From: CAWDVH01 sp963805705
GTDB taxonomy: Bacteria; Actinomycetota; Actinomycetes; Streptosporangiales; Streptosporangiaceae
Assembly: GCA_963805705.1 (NCBI GenBank)
Contig: CAWDVH010000005.1
Location: 496,001-560,000 of the forward strand
DNA length: 64,000 nt
Direction of reading: 5' to 3'
This document shows positions 34,569-42,830 of the stretch, piece after piece. A program made the translations under genes and the position numbers. Each line of letters starts with the position of its first letter. Positions within the stretch are counted from its first letter, which is position 1. The notes under the pieces are model-generated. The model made no database searches, was not told where the DNA came from, and worked only from the letters and a program-made list of their open reading frames with translations.

Positions 34569-35479
34569 TGTGCTGCCTCCGAGAATTCCGGCCACACTGT
34601 GGCCAGGCCTGACTTGAGATCGTGCCGGGGTTCGTAGCCGAGCGAGCGGGCGGCCGAGATGTCCACGATGACCGCGGGCATCTCACCGGGCTTGCGCGGA
34701 GTGTAGTGCGCCGGCAGCTCGGCACCGGTAACGCTGCGAGCTGCCGCCAGAATGTCATTGACCGACGTCGGCTCGCCCGCGCCCAGGATCAGCGGGCCGG
34801 TGAACCGCGCGCCCCAGGCCGCGAAGATCCCGGCGATAACGTCGTCCACGTGCACCAGGTCGCGGACCTGGGTGCCGTCACCGTAGACCTGCACGCTCGA
34901 GCCGTCGCGCGCTGCGCGCATCAGCCGCGGGATGAGGCTGTCCTTCTCGGCCATGCCGGGGCCGTAGACGTTGGAGAACCGCAGCGCGCACCCCGTCATG
35001 CCGTAGCAGGCGGCGTAGCTGCCCAGCAGCATCTCGCCGGCTGCCTTGGTCGCGCCATAGGGGGTGAGCGGACGGAGCGGGGTCTGCTCGGTGATAGTGC
35101 CGCGGCCGACGTCGCCGGTCACCGCGTTGGTAGAGGCCAGCAGGAAGGCGCCCGCGCCCTGCTGGCGGGCCTGCTCCAGGAGGCTCGCCGTCACGGCCAG
35201 GTTCGTCCGGTAGGTCCCGGCCGGATCCTCGATCGAGTCGAGGACCCTGGTGACCGCGGCGAGATGGAAAATGGCATCGGTTCCCGGCCGTACGACACGG
35301 GCTAGGACGGATGGATCGCACAGGTCCCCGACAATCGACTCCACCTCATCGCCGGGGAAGGGGTGCTTGTCGGCCACCGTCACGCTAGCGCCGGTCCCGA
35401 GCAGCGCCCGCACCAGCCGGCGGCCAATGAAGCCAGACCCGCCGGTCACGAGTACACGGAAACGACTCGCTCCCCCCAT
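34565..35479 (-). CDS. NAD-dependent epimerase/dehydratase
   Basis: A 304-residue extended SDR. VLVTGGSGFIGRRLVRALL holds the Rossmann glycines, IFHLAAVT follows, and YGATK (Tyr/Lys) is the active site with STNAV upstream. FSNVYGPGM and the VHVDDV segment are typical of UDP-glucose 4-epimerase-like enzymes. It probably makes a nucleotide sugar for the GT2 encoded directly downstream (TTGA overlap). The frame is open to 35809, but that part is translated repeat; the ATG at 35479 fits the family. Confidence 0.85.
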   Translation of the reverse strand: MGGASRFRVLVTGGSGFIGRRLVRALLGTGASVTVADKHPFPGDEVESIVGDLCDPSVLARVVRPGTDAIFHLAAVTRVLDSIEDPAGTYRTNLAVTASLLEQARQQGAGAFLLASTNAVTGDVGRGTITEQTPLRPLTPYGATKAAGEMLLGSYAACYGMTGCALRFSNVYGPGMAEKDSLIPRLMRAARDGSSVQVYGDGTQVRDLVHVDDVIAGIFAAWGARFTGPLILGAGEPTSVNDILAAARSVTGAELPAHYTPRKPGEMPAVIVDISAARSLGYEPRHDLKSGLATVWPEFSEAAH

Positions 35480-35526
35480 GGCTGCTCCATTCGCGTGGGT
35501 TGTGCAGTACCGGCCGCCGGGCGGCT

Positions 35527-35600
35527 CGGCTGCCCGGTGTGGTCCGGCTGCCCGGTGTGGTCCCGGCTGCCCGGTGTGGTTTCGGCTACCAGGCGTGATC
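35527..35600. repeat. Tandem repeat upstream of the epimerase gene
   Basis: Three close copies of an 18-19-bp unit (CGGCTGCCCGGTGTGGTC) starting at 35527, 35545 and 35564, then a degenerate fourth at 35583. It lies in the 5' leader of the epimerase-GT2 transcript. Confidence 0.7.
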
Positions 35601-35773
35601 CAGCTACCTGACGGCAGCGCGACCTGAGGGCCCCGCCAGTGTAGCGGCGGACCCGGATGCAATGGCACCAATGCCGTGCAGGCGAGCGAGCCAGTCTCGG
35701 CCGCCGGCTGTGCCATGCTGGGACAGCCTGGCAGGGGCAGAAGCCACATGATGACCTGGGAGGCGATGGCAAG

Positions 35774-36451
35774 GTGACCTGGGCGAGCGAGGCGCAGGCA
35801 GAGAGCCATCCGGTAGAGGAGGAGTCCTACCGGATCCTGCGTTCCCGGATTGATCTGTCCCGGCTGCCGAAATTCAGCCGGGACGTGACCGAGCGGGTCA
35901 TCAACGCGAGCGCCGATTTCGACTATGCCACCGACCTGGTCTGCAATGAGGAGTCGCTGGCGGCCGCCGTTGACGCCCTGGCCGCGGGTGCGCCGGTGAT
36001 CGTCGATACGCCGATGGCCGCTGCGGGCATTACCGCCTGCCCGGTCATCTGCAAGATCGGTGAGCCGCTGACCCAGCGGCTGGCGCGCACCGCGGCCATC
36101 CCCAGGGCGGCAGCGGCCGTGCGCCTGGCGTTCGGCGAGGCGGGGCCAGGCGCTGTATGGGTCGTGGGCTCCGCGCCGATGGCTTTGCAGGAAATCCTGA
36201 CCAGGGGCGTGGAGTCGGCCTTCGTGATCGGGATGCCGGTTGGCTTCGTCGGCGCCGCGGCGACGAAGGACGCGCTTAGGGCCAGCGGGCTGAGCTCGCT
36301 CAGTAACGTCTCGGAAAAAGGCGGTCCGACGGTGGCCGCGGCGGCATTCAACGCACTGCTACGCTCGGCTTCCGATATCAGCGGCTCGCGGGCCGGCTGG
36401 GGACCGGACGGATCGGCCCGGCCAGCCGATGACGACCGCGGCGGGCCGTGA
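35774..36451 (+). CDS. cobH: Precorrin-8X methylmutase-like protein
   Basis: In cobalamin synthesis CobH/CbiC moves the C-11 methyl group to C-12 to form hydrogenobyrinate. This 225-residue protein matches along its length: ESYRILRSRIDL, RDVTERVINASADFDYA, PVIVDTPMAAAGIT, GAVWVVGSAPMALQEIL, and PVGFVGAAATKDALRASGL with SNVSEKGG. The catalytic His expected in the RVIH(T/A) position is Asn (AAC), so normal activity is doubtful. The last 30 residues are extra. The GTG at 35774 follows GGGAGG. cobQ is 10 kb away and not in the same operon. Confidence 0.82.
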   Translation: MTWASEAQAESHPVEEESYRILRSRIDLSRLPKFSRDVTERVINASADFDYATDLVCNEESLAAAVDALAAGAPVIVDTPMAAAGITACPVICKIGEPLTQRLARTAAIPRAAAAVRLAFGEAGPGAVWVVGSAPMALQEILTRGVESAFVIGMPVGFVGAAATKDALRASGLSSLSNVSEKGGPTVAAAAFNALLRSASDISGSRAGWGPDGSARPADDDRGGP

Positions 36452-36792
36452 TGGGGGCAGGGACGGCGATGGGGGCAGGGACAGCGCGCTGCCGGGCTGA
36501 TCAGCATGCGCCCTCGGCGCGCTTAGGCGGACGGCGACGGCATTACCGACAGGGGCGGGGGACGGCGCCGACGGGCAGCCGCGACTCCCGTTTCTGGCGT
36601 CGGGGACGGTACCCTGCCCTGGCGGCCTGCGATTGGCTTGAGGCTGGGATACTGACGCCCACTATCGCGCTTATGCGGGTTCGCGCTGGTGAGTGGGCTG
36701 GCCGAAGTTACCTGGCCTGAGGTGGGGTAAGGACTCGGTGGGAAGAGCTACTGCATGATCGGCAGCCGCCCTAGGGCAGGAGGCCCGGAGGC
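36452..36792. other. 340-bp region before the dynamin-like genes
   Basis: No supported gene; a 90-codon frame here is Gly/Arg-rich and low in complexity. It contains short repeats of GGGGGCAGGGACAG type at the left and a double purine-rich ribosome site (AGGAGG and GGAGG) just before 36793, so it should carry the promoter for the GTPase pair. Confidence 0.4.
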
Positions 36793-38850
36793 ATGACAGA
36801 AGGACAGGGAGTTACAGCCGCATCGGTGCCCTGGAGCGATGGCGATGCGGGTACCGCGCCTGTCCCTGAGTCCATTTCTATCCCAGCAGCCCCGTCTGTC
36901 CCAGAAGTTACAGCAATTTCCCCTGACCCAGGCGCCTCTGCACAGGCCCCGGGATCTAGTACCGAAGCCGCTGGCCATGACGCCGGAACTGGCGCTGGCG
37001 CCGGGCAGGCCGCCGGACAGGAGCCCGAGGGCGAGCCCTATGTCCGGGTGGACGCCCGCAGGCTGGAGTTCGCGCTACTGGCGCTGCGCAGTCCGATCGT
37101 CACCGTGCCGCTCATCCTCGAGGCGCCGGGAGTGCAGGAAGCACGCGCTGAGCGGCGCAAGCTCCTGAGCCAGATTGATGACTACCTGCTGCCGCGCCTG
37201 CGGCAGTCGGGAGCCCCGATCCTCGTTGCCCTGGTCGGATCGACCGGCGCGGGCAAGTCGACGCTGATGAACAGCATCGTCGGCATGCAGGTCAGTGCCA
37301 CGGGAATCCGCCGGCCGACGACCAATAGCCCGGTCCTGGCCTGCCATCCCAGCGATGCCCACTGGTTCGCCGAGAATGTCTTCCTCCCGACCTTGCCGCG
37401 AGTCCGGCAGCAGGGCCTGGCCATGCCCGGTCGGGACGGCCTGCTCGTGCTGGCCGCGAGCGAGGGAATGCCCAGGGGAATCGCGCTGCTCGACACGCCG
37501 GACATCGATTCTGTCGTTCAGGAGCACCGGGAATTCGCGCACCAGTTCCTCGACGCCTCTGACCTCTGGCTGTTCATGACCAGTGCCAGGAGATACGCGG
37601 ACGCCGCCGTCTGGGAGCTGCTCCAGGACGCCAGGGACCGGGGCGCGGCGCTTGGCGTGGTGCTGTCCAGGGTTCCGCCGGCCGCCGCCCCCCAGGTCAC
37701 CGCGCATTTCGACGCGATGCTCGAGGCCAACGGGCTCACGGACATGCAGCGCTTCGTGATCGCGGAGACCGTTGTCACCGACGCGCACCTGCCCGCTGAG
37801 GTGTCGGGCCCGGTACGGCGCTGGCTGGAGGACACCGCCGTGCGTGACGACCGGCGGGTTGCCGTTCTGACCCAGACCATGTCGGGCGTCCTGGACTCGT
37901 TCCGCACCAGGATTCCCGTGCTGGCGGAGCAGGCCGAGACTCAGCTGACCCTGCGCGCGCAGCTGCGCGAGGCGGTGGACATGGCGTATTCAGCCGCGCT
38001 GGCCGATCTGGACGAGGTATCAGGGAACGGATCACTGCTCAGCGGCGAGGTACTGGCGCGCTGGCGGGATTTCGCCGGAACCGGGGACCTGCTGCGCACG
38101 CTGCAGGTACGCAAGGGCAAGATGCCGGCCAGCCGCTCAAAGAAGCGGGCCATCCCCGTCCGGGCCCAGGCCCTCAAGGTGGCGCTCAGGTCGAGCCTGG
38201 AATCGCTGGTCGCCTCCATGGCCGGTCGCGCCGCCGAGGAGGCGGCCGCTGCCTGGCAGCGCGACTCGGCCGGCGCCGCGCTGCTGGCCGAGGTCGCCCG
38301 CACCAGCGCGGCCGGGGGGGCGAACGGATCGGGAGGTGCCCAGGCCAGCGGCATGACGGCGGGCGCCGCTGCGGGCTGGCCGCAGGCGACGCCGTCCGCG
38401 GCACGCGACGGGGCCGCCCCGCTGGCCCGCTCGTCACCCGACCTGACCAGGAGATCAGCCCGTGCGATCAGCGCGTGGCAGGATCACGTGATACACCTCG
38501 TTCAGGCAGAGAACGTGACAAAACGATCGATCGCGCGCGTGGTCACCTTCAATGACGAATCTCTGGCCCTCGTGCTCGCGGTCGGCGTGCTGGGCTACGG
38601 CGCCGGTGATGTCACGGTGAGCGAAGGAACCGGCGCGGTGCCACAGCGCCTGCTGACGTCGCTGTTCGGCGCCGGGCTGCTGCGCGACATCGGGGCCAGG
38701 GCCCGCCAGGACCTGCACGAACGGATCAGCCTGCTGTTCGCCGAGGAAATGCTGCGATTCACTGCGATCATCGACTCGGCCGGCGTCCCGGACGAGACGG
38801 CCGCCACGCGGCTGCACGAGGCCAGCTATTCGCTTGAGGCAGCGCGGTGA
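36793..38850 (+). CDS. Dynamin-like GTPase, first of a pair
   Basis: A 685-residue large GTPase. A Pro/Ala-rich disordered stretch (1-80) is followed by the G domain with G1 GSTGAGKST (149-157), the G2-like RRPTTNSP and G3 DTPDIDS. The G4 position, near LSRVP, is degenerate. The rest is helical, interrupted by a Gly/Ala linker near residues 515-560. Paired dynamin-like proteins in Streptomyces (DynA/DynB) stabilise FtsZ rings during sporulation septation; equivalence here is inferred from the pairing and domain plan only. It overlaps the next gene as GTGA. Confidence 0.8.
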   Translation: MTEGQGVTAASVPWSDGDAGTAPVPESISIPAAPSVPEVTAISPDPGASAQAPGSSTEAAGHDAGTGAGAGQAAGQEPEGEPYVRVDARRLEFALLALRSPIVTVPLILEAPGVQEARAERRKLLSQIDDYLLPRLRQSGAPILVALVGSTGAGKSTLMNSIVGMQVSATGIRRPTTNSPVLACHPSDAHWFAENVFLPTLPRVRQQGLAMPGRDGLLVLAASEGMPRGIALLDTPDIDSVVQEHREFAHQFLDASDLWLFMTSARRYADAAVWELLQDARDRGAALGVVLSRVPPAAAPQVTAHFDAMLEANGLTDMQRFVIAETVVTDAHLPAEVSGPVRRWLEDTAVRDDRRVAVLTQTMSGVLDSFRTRIPVLAEQAETQLTLRAQLREAVDMAYSAALADLDEVSGNGSLLSGEVLARWRDFAGTGDLLRTLQVRKGKMPASRSKKRAIPVRAQALKVALRSSLESLVASMAGRAAEEAAAAWQRDSAGAALLAEVARTSAAGGANGSGGAQASGMTAGAAAGWPQATPSAARDGAAPLARSSPDLTRRSARAISAWQDHVIHLVQAENVTKRSIARVVTFNDESLALVLAVGVLGYGAGDVTVSEGTGAVPQRLLTSLFGAGLLRDIGARARQDLHERISLLFAEEMLRFTAIIDSAGVPDETAATRLHEASYSLEAAR

Positions 38851-40796
38851 CGGACGGGCCGCCATCCGCGGCCGGGTCGCGCGCCGCCGGGCCGCCGGCG
38901 GGCACGGGGCTTCCGGCCCGGCTAGCCGCGCTGGCCCGGCTGATCCAGATCGGGGGCGCCCGCAGCGCAGGCGCCGGCGTCGTCGGCGACGGCGGCGGAT
39001 TCAGCGAGGAGCTCCTCGGCGACGCTGAGACCCTGCTCGCCAGGGCAGGCGAGCGGCTGCGGCTGTCCTCCGTCCACACGGTCGTGGCCCTGGCGGGAGG
39101 CACCGGCAGCGGCAAGTCATCGCTGTTTAACCGGCTTTCGGGCGCCGATTTCTCGGCTGTGGGCGTCACCCGCCCGGTGACGAGGGACGTGCATGCCTGT
39201 GTCTGGGGCGTGACAGGCTCGGGACCGCTGCTGGAATGGCTGGGGGTACCGCACAGGAACCGCTACGCCCGGGCCAGCGCGCTCGATCGTGGCGAGGATT
39301 CACTGGCCGGGCTCATGCTGCTGGACATGCCCGACCACGACTCGGTCATGAGTTATGCCTCCGATCGGGTCGACCGCGTCGTCGGCCTGGCGGACCTGAT
39401 GGTGTGGATCCTTGATCCGCAGAAGTACGCCGATGCGGCCGTGCACCGGCGCTTCCTGGTCCCCCTGGCCGGTCACTCCGAAGTGCTTGCCGTCGTGCTG
39501 AATCAGTCGGACATGCTGACCGGAGGCCAGGTCGAGGACTGCGTCGGCGACCTGCGCAGGCTTCTTGACTCTGAGGAGCTGCACGACGTCCAGATACTGG
39601 TCACGTCGGCGATCACCGGAGAGGGCATGGAGGAGCTGCGCAAGCTGCTGACCGAAGCGGTGGCGGCGCGGCGCGCGGCGAGCGACCGGATCGCCGCTGA
39701 CGTGGACGGCATCGTGGCCCGGTTTGCTCCCTATGCCGGAGATCTCGCCGCGGCGCCAGTCGCGATCGCGCCCAGCGGGACGGCGCCAGAGGGGACAGCG
39801 CCAGATGGGACAGCGCCGGAAGAGACAGCGCTTGATGAGGCAGCAGCTGAGCGCACCGATCCGGACGGGATACCCCCGGTGGGGATCGCGGCAGGTGCTT
39901 CTGTGCCGGGTGCTTCCGCGGCGGAGGTAGCGGCGGCTGAGCAGACCGATCCGGACGGGATGCCCGTGGTGCCACGTGTGCCGGACGCATCCGGCGTCCC
40001 GCCGGGCACCACCGACCGGCTCGTGGAGGCGTTCTCGCGTGCGGCCGGGATCTCCGCCGTGGGCGACGCCCTGCAAAGCGCGCGTGAGCTGAGGGCGATC
40101 GATTACGTCGGCTGGCCCGTCAGCTGGCTGATCGACCGCATGCGCGGCCGGGATCCGATCCGCAGGATCCGGCTCGGCGAGATCTGGGAGGACCTGCGGG
40201 CGGTAGCCGCAGGCCCATCTGGCGCTCAGCAGGCGGAGATCGACATTACGCTCACCCGGCTGGCCGATGAGATAGCCCCGCCGCTGCCAAAGCCGTGGTC
40301 GCAGACGGAACGGGCGGCAGTCAGGTCCAGGGCCGAGGAGATCCCCGGTGCGCTCGGCATCGTGATGGCGGAGTCGCTACCGCCCGAGAGCGAGGTCGCA
40401 CTCTGGTGGCGCTTCATCGCCGCGTGGCAGGGACTGCTACTCGGCAGCGTGCTCGTGGGGCTGGCGTGGATGGGGGCGATCCTCATATTCGGCGTCTTCC
40501 ACGTCGGCAGCAACGTGCCGCGGCTGTTCAGCAACCTCTCACTGCTGGCCTGGATCGCGGCCTTGATCGTGGCCATGCTGCTGCTCGGCGCGCTGACGGC
40601 CTCCGCGTGCCTGAACATAGTGCGGGCCACGGCCGCGGACGAGAGCCGGCAGATCGCCAGCGTGATGCGGGAGCGGATGGCGGTGGTGGCCCGCGAGATG
40701 GTGATCGTGCCCGCGGAGCAGGAGCTCTCGGAGCTTGAGCGGTTCCGTGAGGAGCTTCGGGTCGCGGCCGGGGCCGCCGAGGTGACTGGCGCCTAG
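38847..40796 (+). CDS. Membrane-anchored dynamin-like GTPase, second of a pair
   Basis: A 649-residue GTPase: G1 GGTGSGKSS (84-92), TRPVTRD (G2 region), G3 LLDMPDHDS, G4 NQSD and G5 TSAITGEG. A low-complexity spacer (about 310-390) contains repeated TAPEGTAPDGTAPE and two DPDG(I/M)P elements. Two membrane helices lie near the C-terminus (LLLGSVLVGLAWMGAILIFGVF and LLAWIAALIVAMLLLGALTA), then a helical tail. The GTGA overlap with the first GTPase implies a fixed ratio and probably a heteromeric complex at the membrane. Confidence 0.8.
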   Translation: MTDGPPSAAGSRAAGPPAGTGLPARLAALARLIQIGGARSAGAGVVGDGGGFSEELLGDAETLLARAGERLRLSSVHTVVALAGGTGSGKSSLFNRLSGADFSAVGVTRPVTRDVHACVWGVTGSGPLLEWLGVPHRNRYARASALDRGEDSLAGLMLLDMPDHDSVMSYASDRVDRVVGLADLMVWILDPQKYADAAVHRRFLVPLAGHSEVLAVVLNQSDMLTGGQVEDCVGDLRRLLDSEELHDVQILVTSAITGEGMEELRKLLTEAVAARRAASDRIAADVDGIVARFAPYAGDLAAAPVAIAPSGTAPEGTAPDGTAPEETALDEAAAERTDPDGIPPVGIAAGASVPGASAAEVAAAEQTDPDGMPVVPRVPDASGVPPGTTDRLVEAFSRAAGISAVGDALQSARELRAIDYVGWPVSWLIDRMRGRDPIRRIRLGEIWEDLRAVAAGPSGAQQAEIDITLTRLADEIAPPLPKPWSQTERAAVRSRAEEIPGALGIVMAESLPPESEVALWWRFIAAWQGLLLGSVLVGLAWMGAILIFGVFHVGSNVPRLFSNLSLLAWIAALIVAMLLLGALTASACLNIVRATAADESRQIASVMRERMAVVAREMVIVPAEQELSELERFREELRVAAGAAEVTGA

Positions 40797-40843
40797 TTGG
40801 CGGTTAGGCTGTAATTATGTAATCCCGTCCTCGAGGAGGACAC

Positions 40844-41785
40844 ATGACAGCCGACTCGCCTCTCGATGCCTACTCTCTTATCGTCGCCGGAGTTGCCGCC
40901 GGGCTGACGCCGGCGGTGGCCAGCCTCCGGGTACCGCGGACGGCCCAGCGTGGCGGGGAGAGCCTGGGCTCTGCCGTGGTGTACACCAAGGACGGCTTCC
41001 TGCTGACCAATGCCCATGTCATCGGCCGGGCCCAGGCCGGGACGGCGCTGTTCGCCGACGGGACCAGCGCGCCTTTTGCCGTCGTCGGATCTGATCCGCT
41101 CTCCGATCTCGCCGTGGTCCGCGCCGGCGCGCAGACGCCGCCGCCTGCTGAGCTGGGCGAGGCAGACGAGCTGGTCGTCGGCCAGCTCGTGGTGGCCGTC
41201 GGCAGCCCGCTTGGCCTGGCCGGGTCGGTCACCGCGGGCGTGGTGAGCGCGCTAGGCCGCTCGCTGCCCACCCGCAGCGGCACGGCAGGCCGCCTGATCG
41301 AGGACGTGATCCAGACCGACGCCGCGCTGAACCCTGGCAATTCCGGGGGCGCGCTGGCTGACGCGCACTGCCGCGTGGTCGGCATCAACACCGCGGTAGC
41401 CGGGACCGGCCTCGGCCTGGCGGTCCCGGTCAACGCGACAACCCGCCGGATCATCTCCGTGCTGATGCGCGACGGCCGGGTCCGGCGTGCCTATCTGGGC
41501 ATCGTCAGCAGTCCGGCTCCGCTCCCGCTGCCCCTGCAGGAGCGGCTCGGCCGCCGCACCGGGCTGCGGGTCGCCGAGGTGGTATCCGGCGGGCCGGCCG
41601 CGCGGGCCGGGCTGCGAGCCGGCGACCTGCTGCTCAGCGCGGGCGGAAACCCGGTGGCCGCTGCCCAGGACCTGCAGCGGCTGATGTTCGGCGAGGCCAT
41701 CGGGCAGCCGCTGGCCGTCACCGTCATGCGCAACGGGGCGCTGGTCGATGTCATCGCCGAGCCCTCGGAGCTCGTGGCGGCCTGA
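40844..41785 (+). CDS. HtrA-like serine protease with PDZ domain
   Basis: A 313-residue S1C protease. The catalytic triad is visible: His58 in TNAHVI, Asp88 in SDLAVV, Ser167 in NPGNSGGAL. A PDZ domain covers about residues 215-310 (YLGIVSSP, GPAARAGLRAGDLLLSAGG). Unlike usual HtrA/DegP proteins there is no clear signal peptide or membrane anchor, since the protein begins almost at the protease fold, so a cytosolic role in protein quality control is likely. A GAGGAGGA site precedes the ATG. Confidence 0.87.
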   Translation: MTADSPLDAYSLIVAGVAAGLTPAVASLRVPRTAQRGGESLGSAVVYTKDGFLLTNAHVIGRAQAGTALFADGTSAPFAVVGSDPLSDLAVVRAGAQTPPPAELGEADELVVGQLVVAVGSPLGLAGSVTAGVVSALGRSLPTRSGTAGRLIEDVIQTDAALNPGNSGGALADAHCRVVGINTAVAGTGLGLAVPVNATTRRIISVLMRDGRVRRAYLGIVSSPAPLPLPLQERLGRRTGLRVAEVVSGGPAARAGLRAGDLLLSAGGNPVAAAQDLQRLMFGEAIGQPLAVTVMRNGALVDVIAEPSELVAA

Positions 41786-41823
41786 GCGCGGACGCGTATG
41801 GTCTCACATTCGGGACCTGTCCG

Positions 41824-41870
41824 GCGCCGGCTGTCCACAGATCCTGGGTACGCGCGCCGGCTGTCCACAG
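41824..41870. promoter_or_regulatory. Two DnaA-box-like direct repeats upstream of ssb
   Basis: The 17-mer GCGCCGGCTGTCCACAG occurs exactly at 41824-41840 and 41854-41870, 30 bp apart. Each contains CTGTCCACA, which fits the actinobacterial DnaA-box consensus (TTGTCCACA with C allowed at the start). They lie in the leader between the protease gene and ssb. Confidence 0.5.
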
Positions 41871-42003
41871 GATCTGCGCGGCCCGCGCGCGGACCGCCCC
41901 CGGACCGGGATCTTTGGATGAGCAGCCAGGCGGCACGGTACCGCCGGAGCGGCAGTCCCTGCGCGAAGGGCGCGCTGCTGCCGCGCAGCTCAGGAGGATC
42001 TCG

Positions 42004-42663
42004 ATGATGAATGAGGCGCTAGTCAGTCTGACGGGCTACGTGGCGACGCAGCCCAAATGGCGGGAGACGAGCTCGGGCACGCCGAATATCACCATGCGCG
42101 TGGCCTGGACGCCCCGCCGGATCGACAGGTCGACCGGTGACTGGACCGACGGGCACACGTCGTACGTGACCGTTATCTGCTGGCGCAAGCTGGCCGACAA
42201 CGTGGCCACATGCCTGCGCAAAGGCGACCCGGTGGTCGTGAACGGGCGGCTGTCGGTCCGCCCGTACGACGACAAGAATGGCGTGCCCAGGACCGCAGTC
42301 GAGGTGGACGCCAGCTCGGTCGGGCACGACCTGTCACGCGGCGTGGCCCAGTTCCAGCGAGTCCGGCCGCAGACGGGGAAGACAGCGGCCGAGCACGCCG
42401 CGGAGCTCGAGGCCAGCGGCGCGGGCGGTTACCCGGCTGGAGCCGGGACGGGCAGCGCCGGCCGCCAGGGCAGGGACGGCAGCCAGGGCGCGGCGCTGCC
42501 CGCCGGCGAGATGCCCCCCGGTGAGGTGCCCACGGCCGACGTGCCCGCCGACGAGTCGGCCCTGCTGGCTGCGGCCGACGGCCCGGCCGCCGGCGAGATG
42601 TTCGACGAGGAGGCGATCAGCGCGCTGGCGCGCGAGGCAGAAGGGGCCGGCGTGCCGTTCTGA
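42004..42663 (+). CDS. ssb: Single-stranded DNA-binding protein
   Basis: A 219-residue SSB. The OB fold occupies residues 1-110 (LVSLTGYVATQPKWRET, then ITMRVAWTPRR, TSYVTVICWRKLADNVATCLRKGDPVVVNGRL). A long Gly/Ala linker follows and the protein ends in GVPF, a weak form of the acidic protein-docking tip (usually DDIPF). It is not next to rpsF/rpsR, so it is probably the second SSB (SsbB type), which in Streptomyces acts in chromosome segregation during sporulation. The ATG at 42004 has AGGAGG at the right distance; 42007 is also possible. Confidence 0.88.
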   Translation: MMNEALVSLTGYVATQPKWRETSSGTPNITMRVAWTPRRIDRSTGDWTDGHTSYVTVICWRKLADNVATCLRKGDPVVVNGRLSVRPYDDKNGVPRTAVEVDASSVGHDLSRGVAQFQRVRPQTGKTAAEHAAELEASGAGGYPAGAGTGSAGRQGRDGSQGAALPAGEMPPGEVPTADVPADESALLAAADGPAAGEMFDEEAISALAREAEGAGVPF

Positions 42664-42830
42664 GCGGGGTCCGCACCGCGGCGGGGCGGGCCCGGCCTCC
42701 GGACCGGCCCCGGCGGGCCGCGCCGGCCCTGGCCCGCCGGGGCGCCTGCGCGGGCGCCGAGCGGGCCGGACGGCGTCGTGGCGCGGCGGACGGTTCGGAG
42801 CGCAAGCGCGCTGCCCCTACCCTGGGAAGC

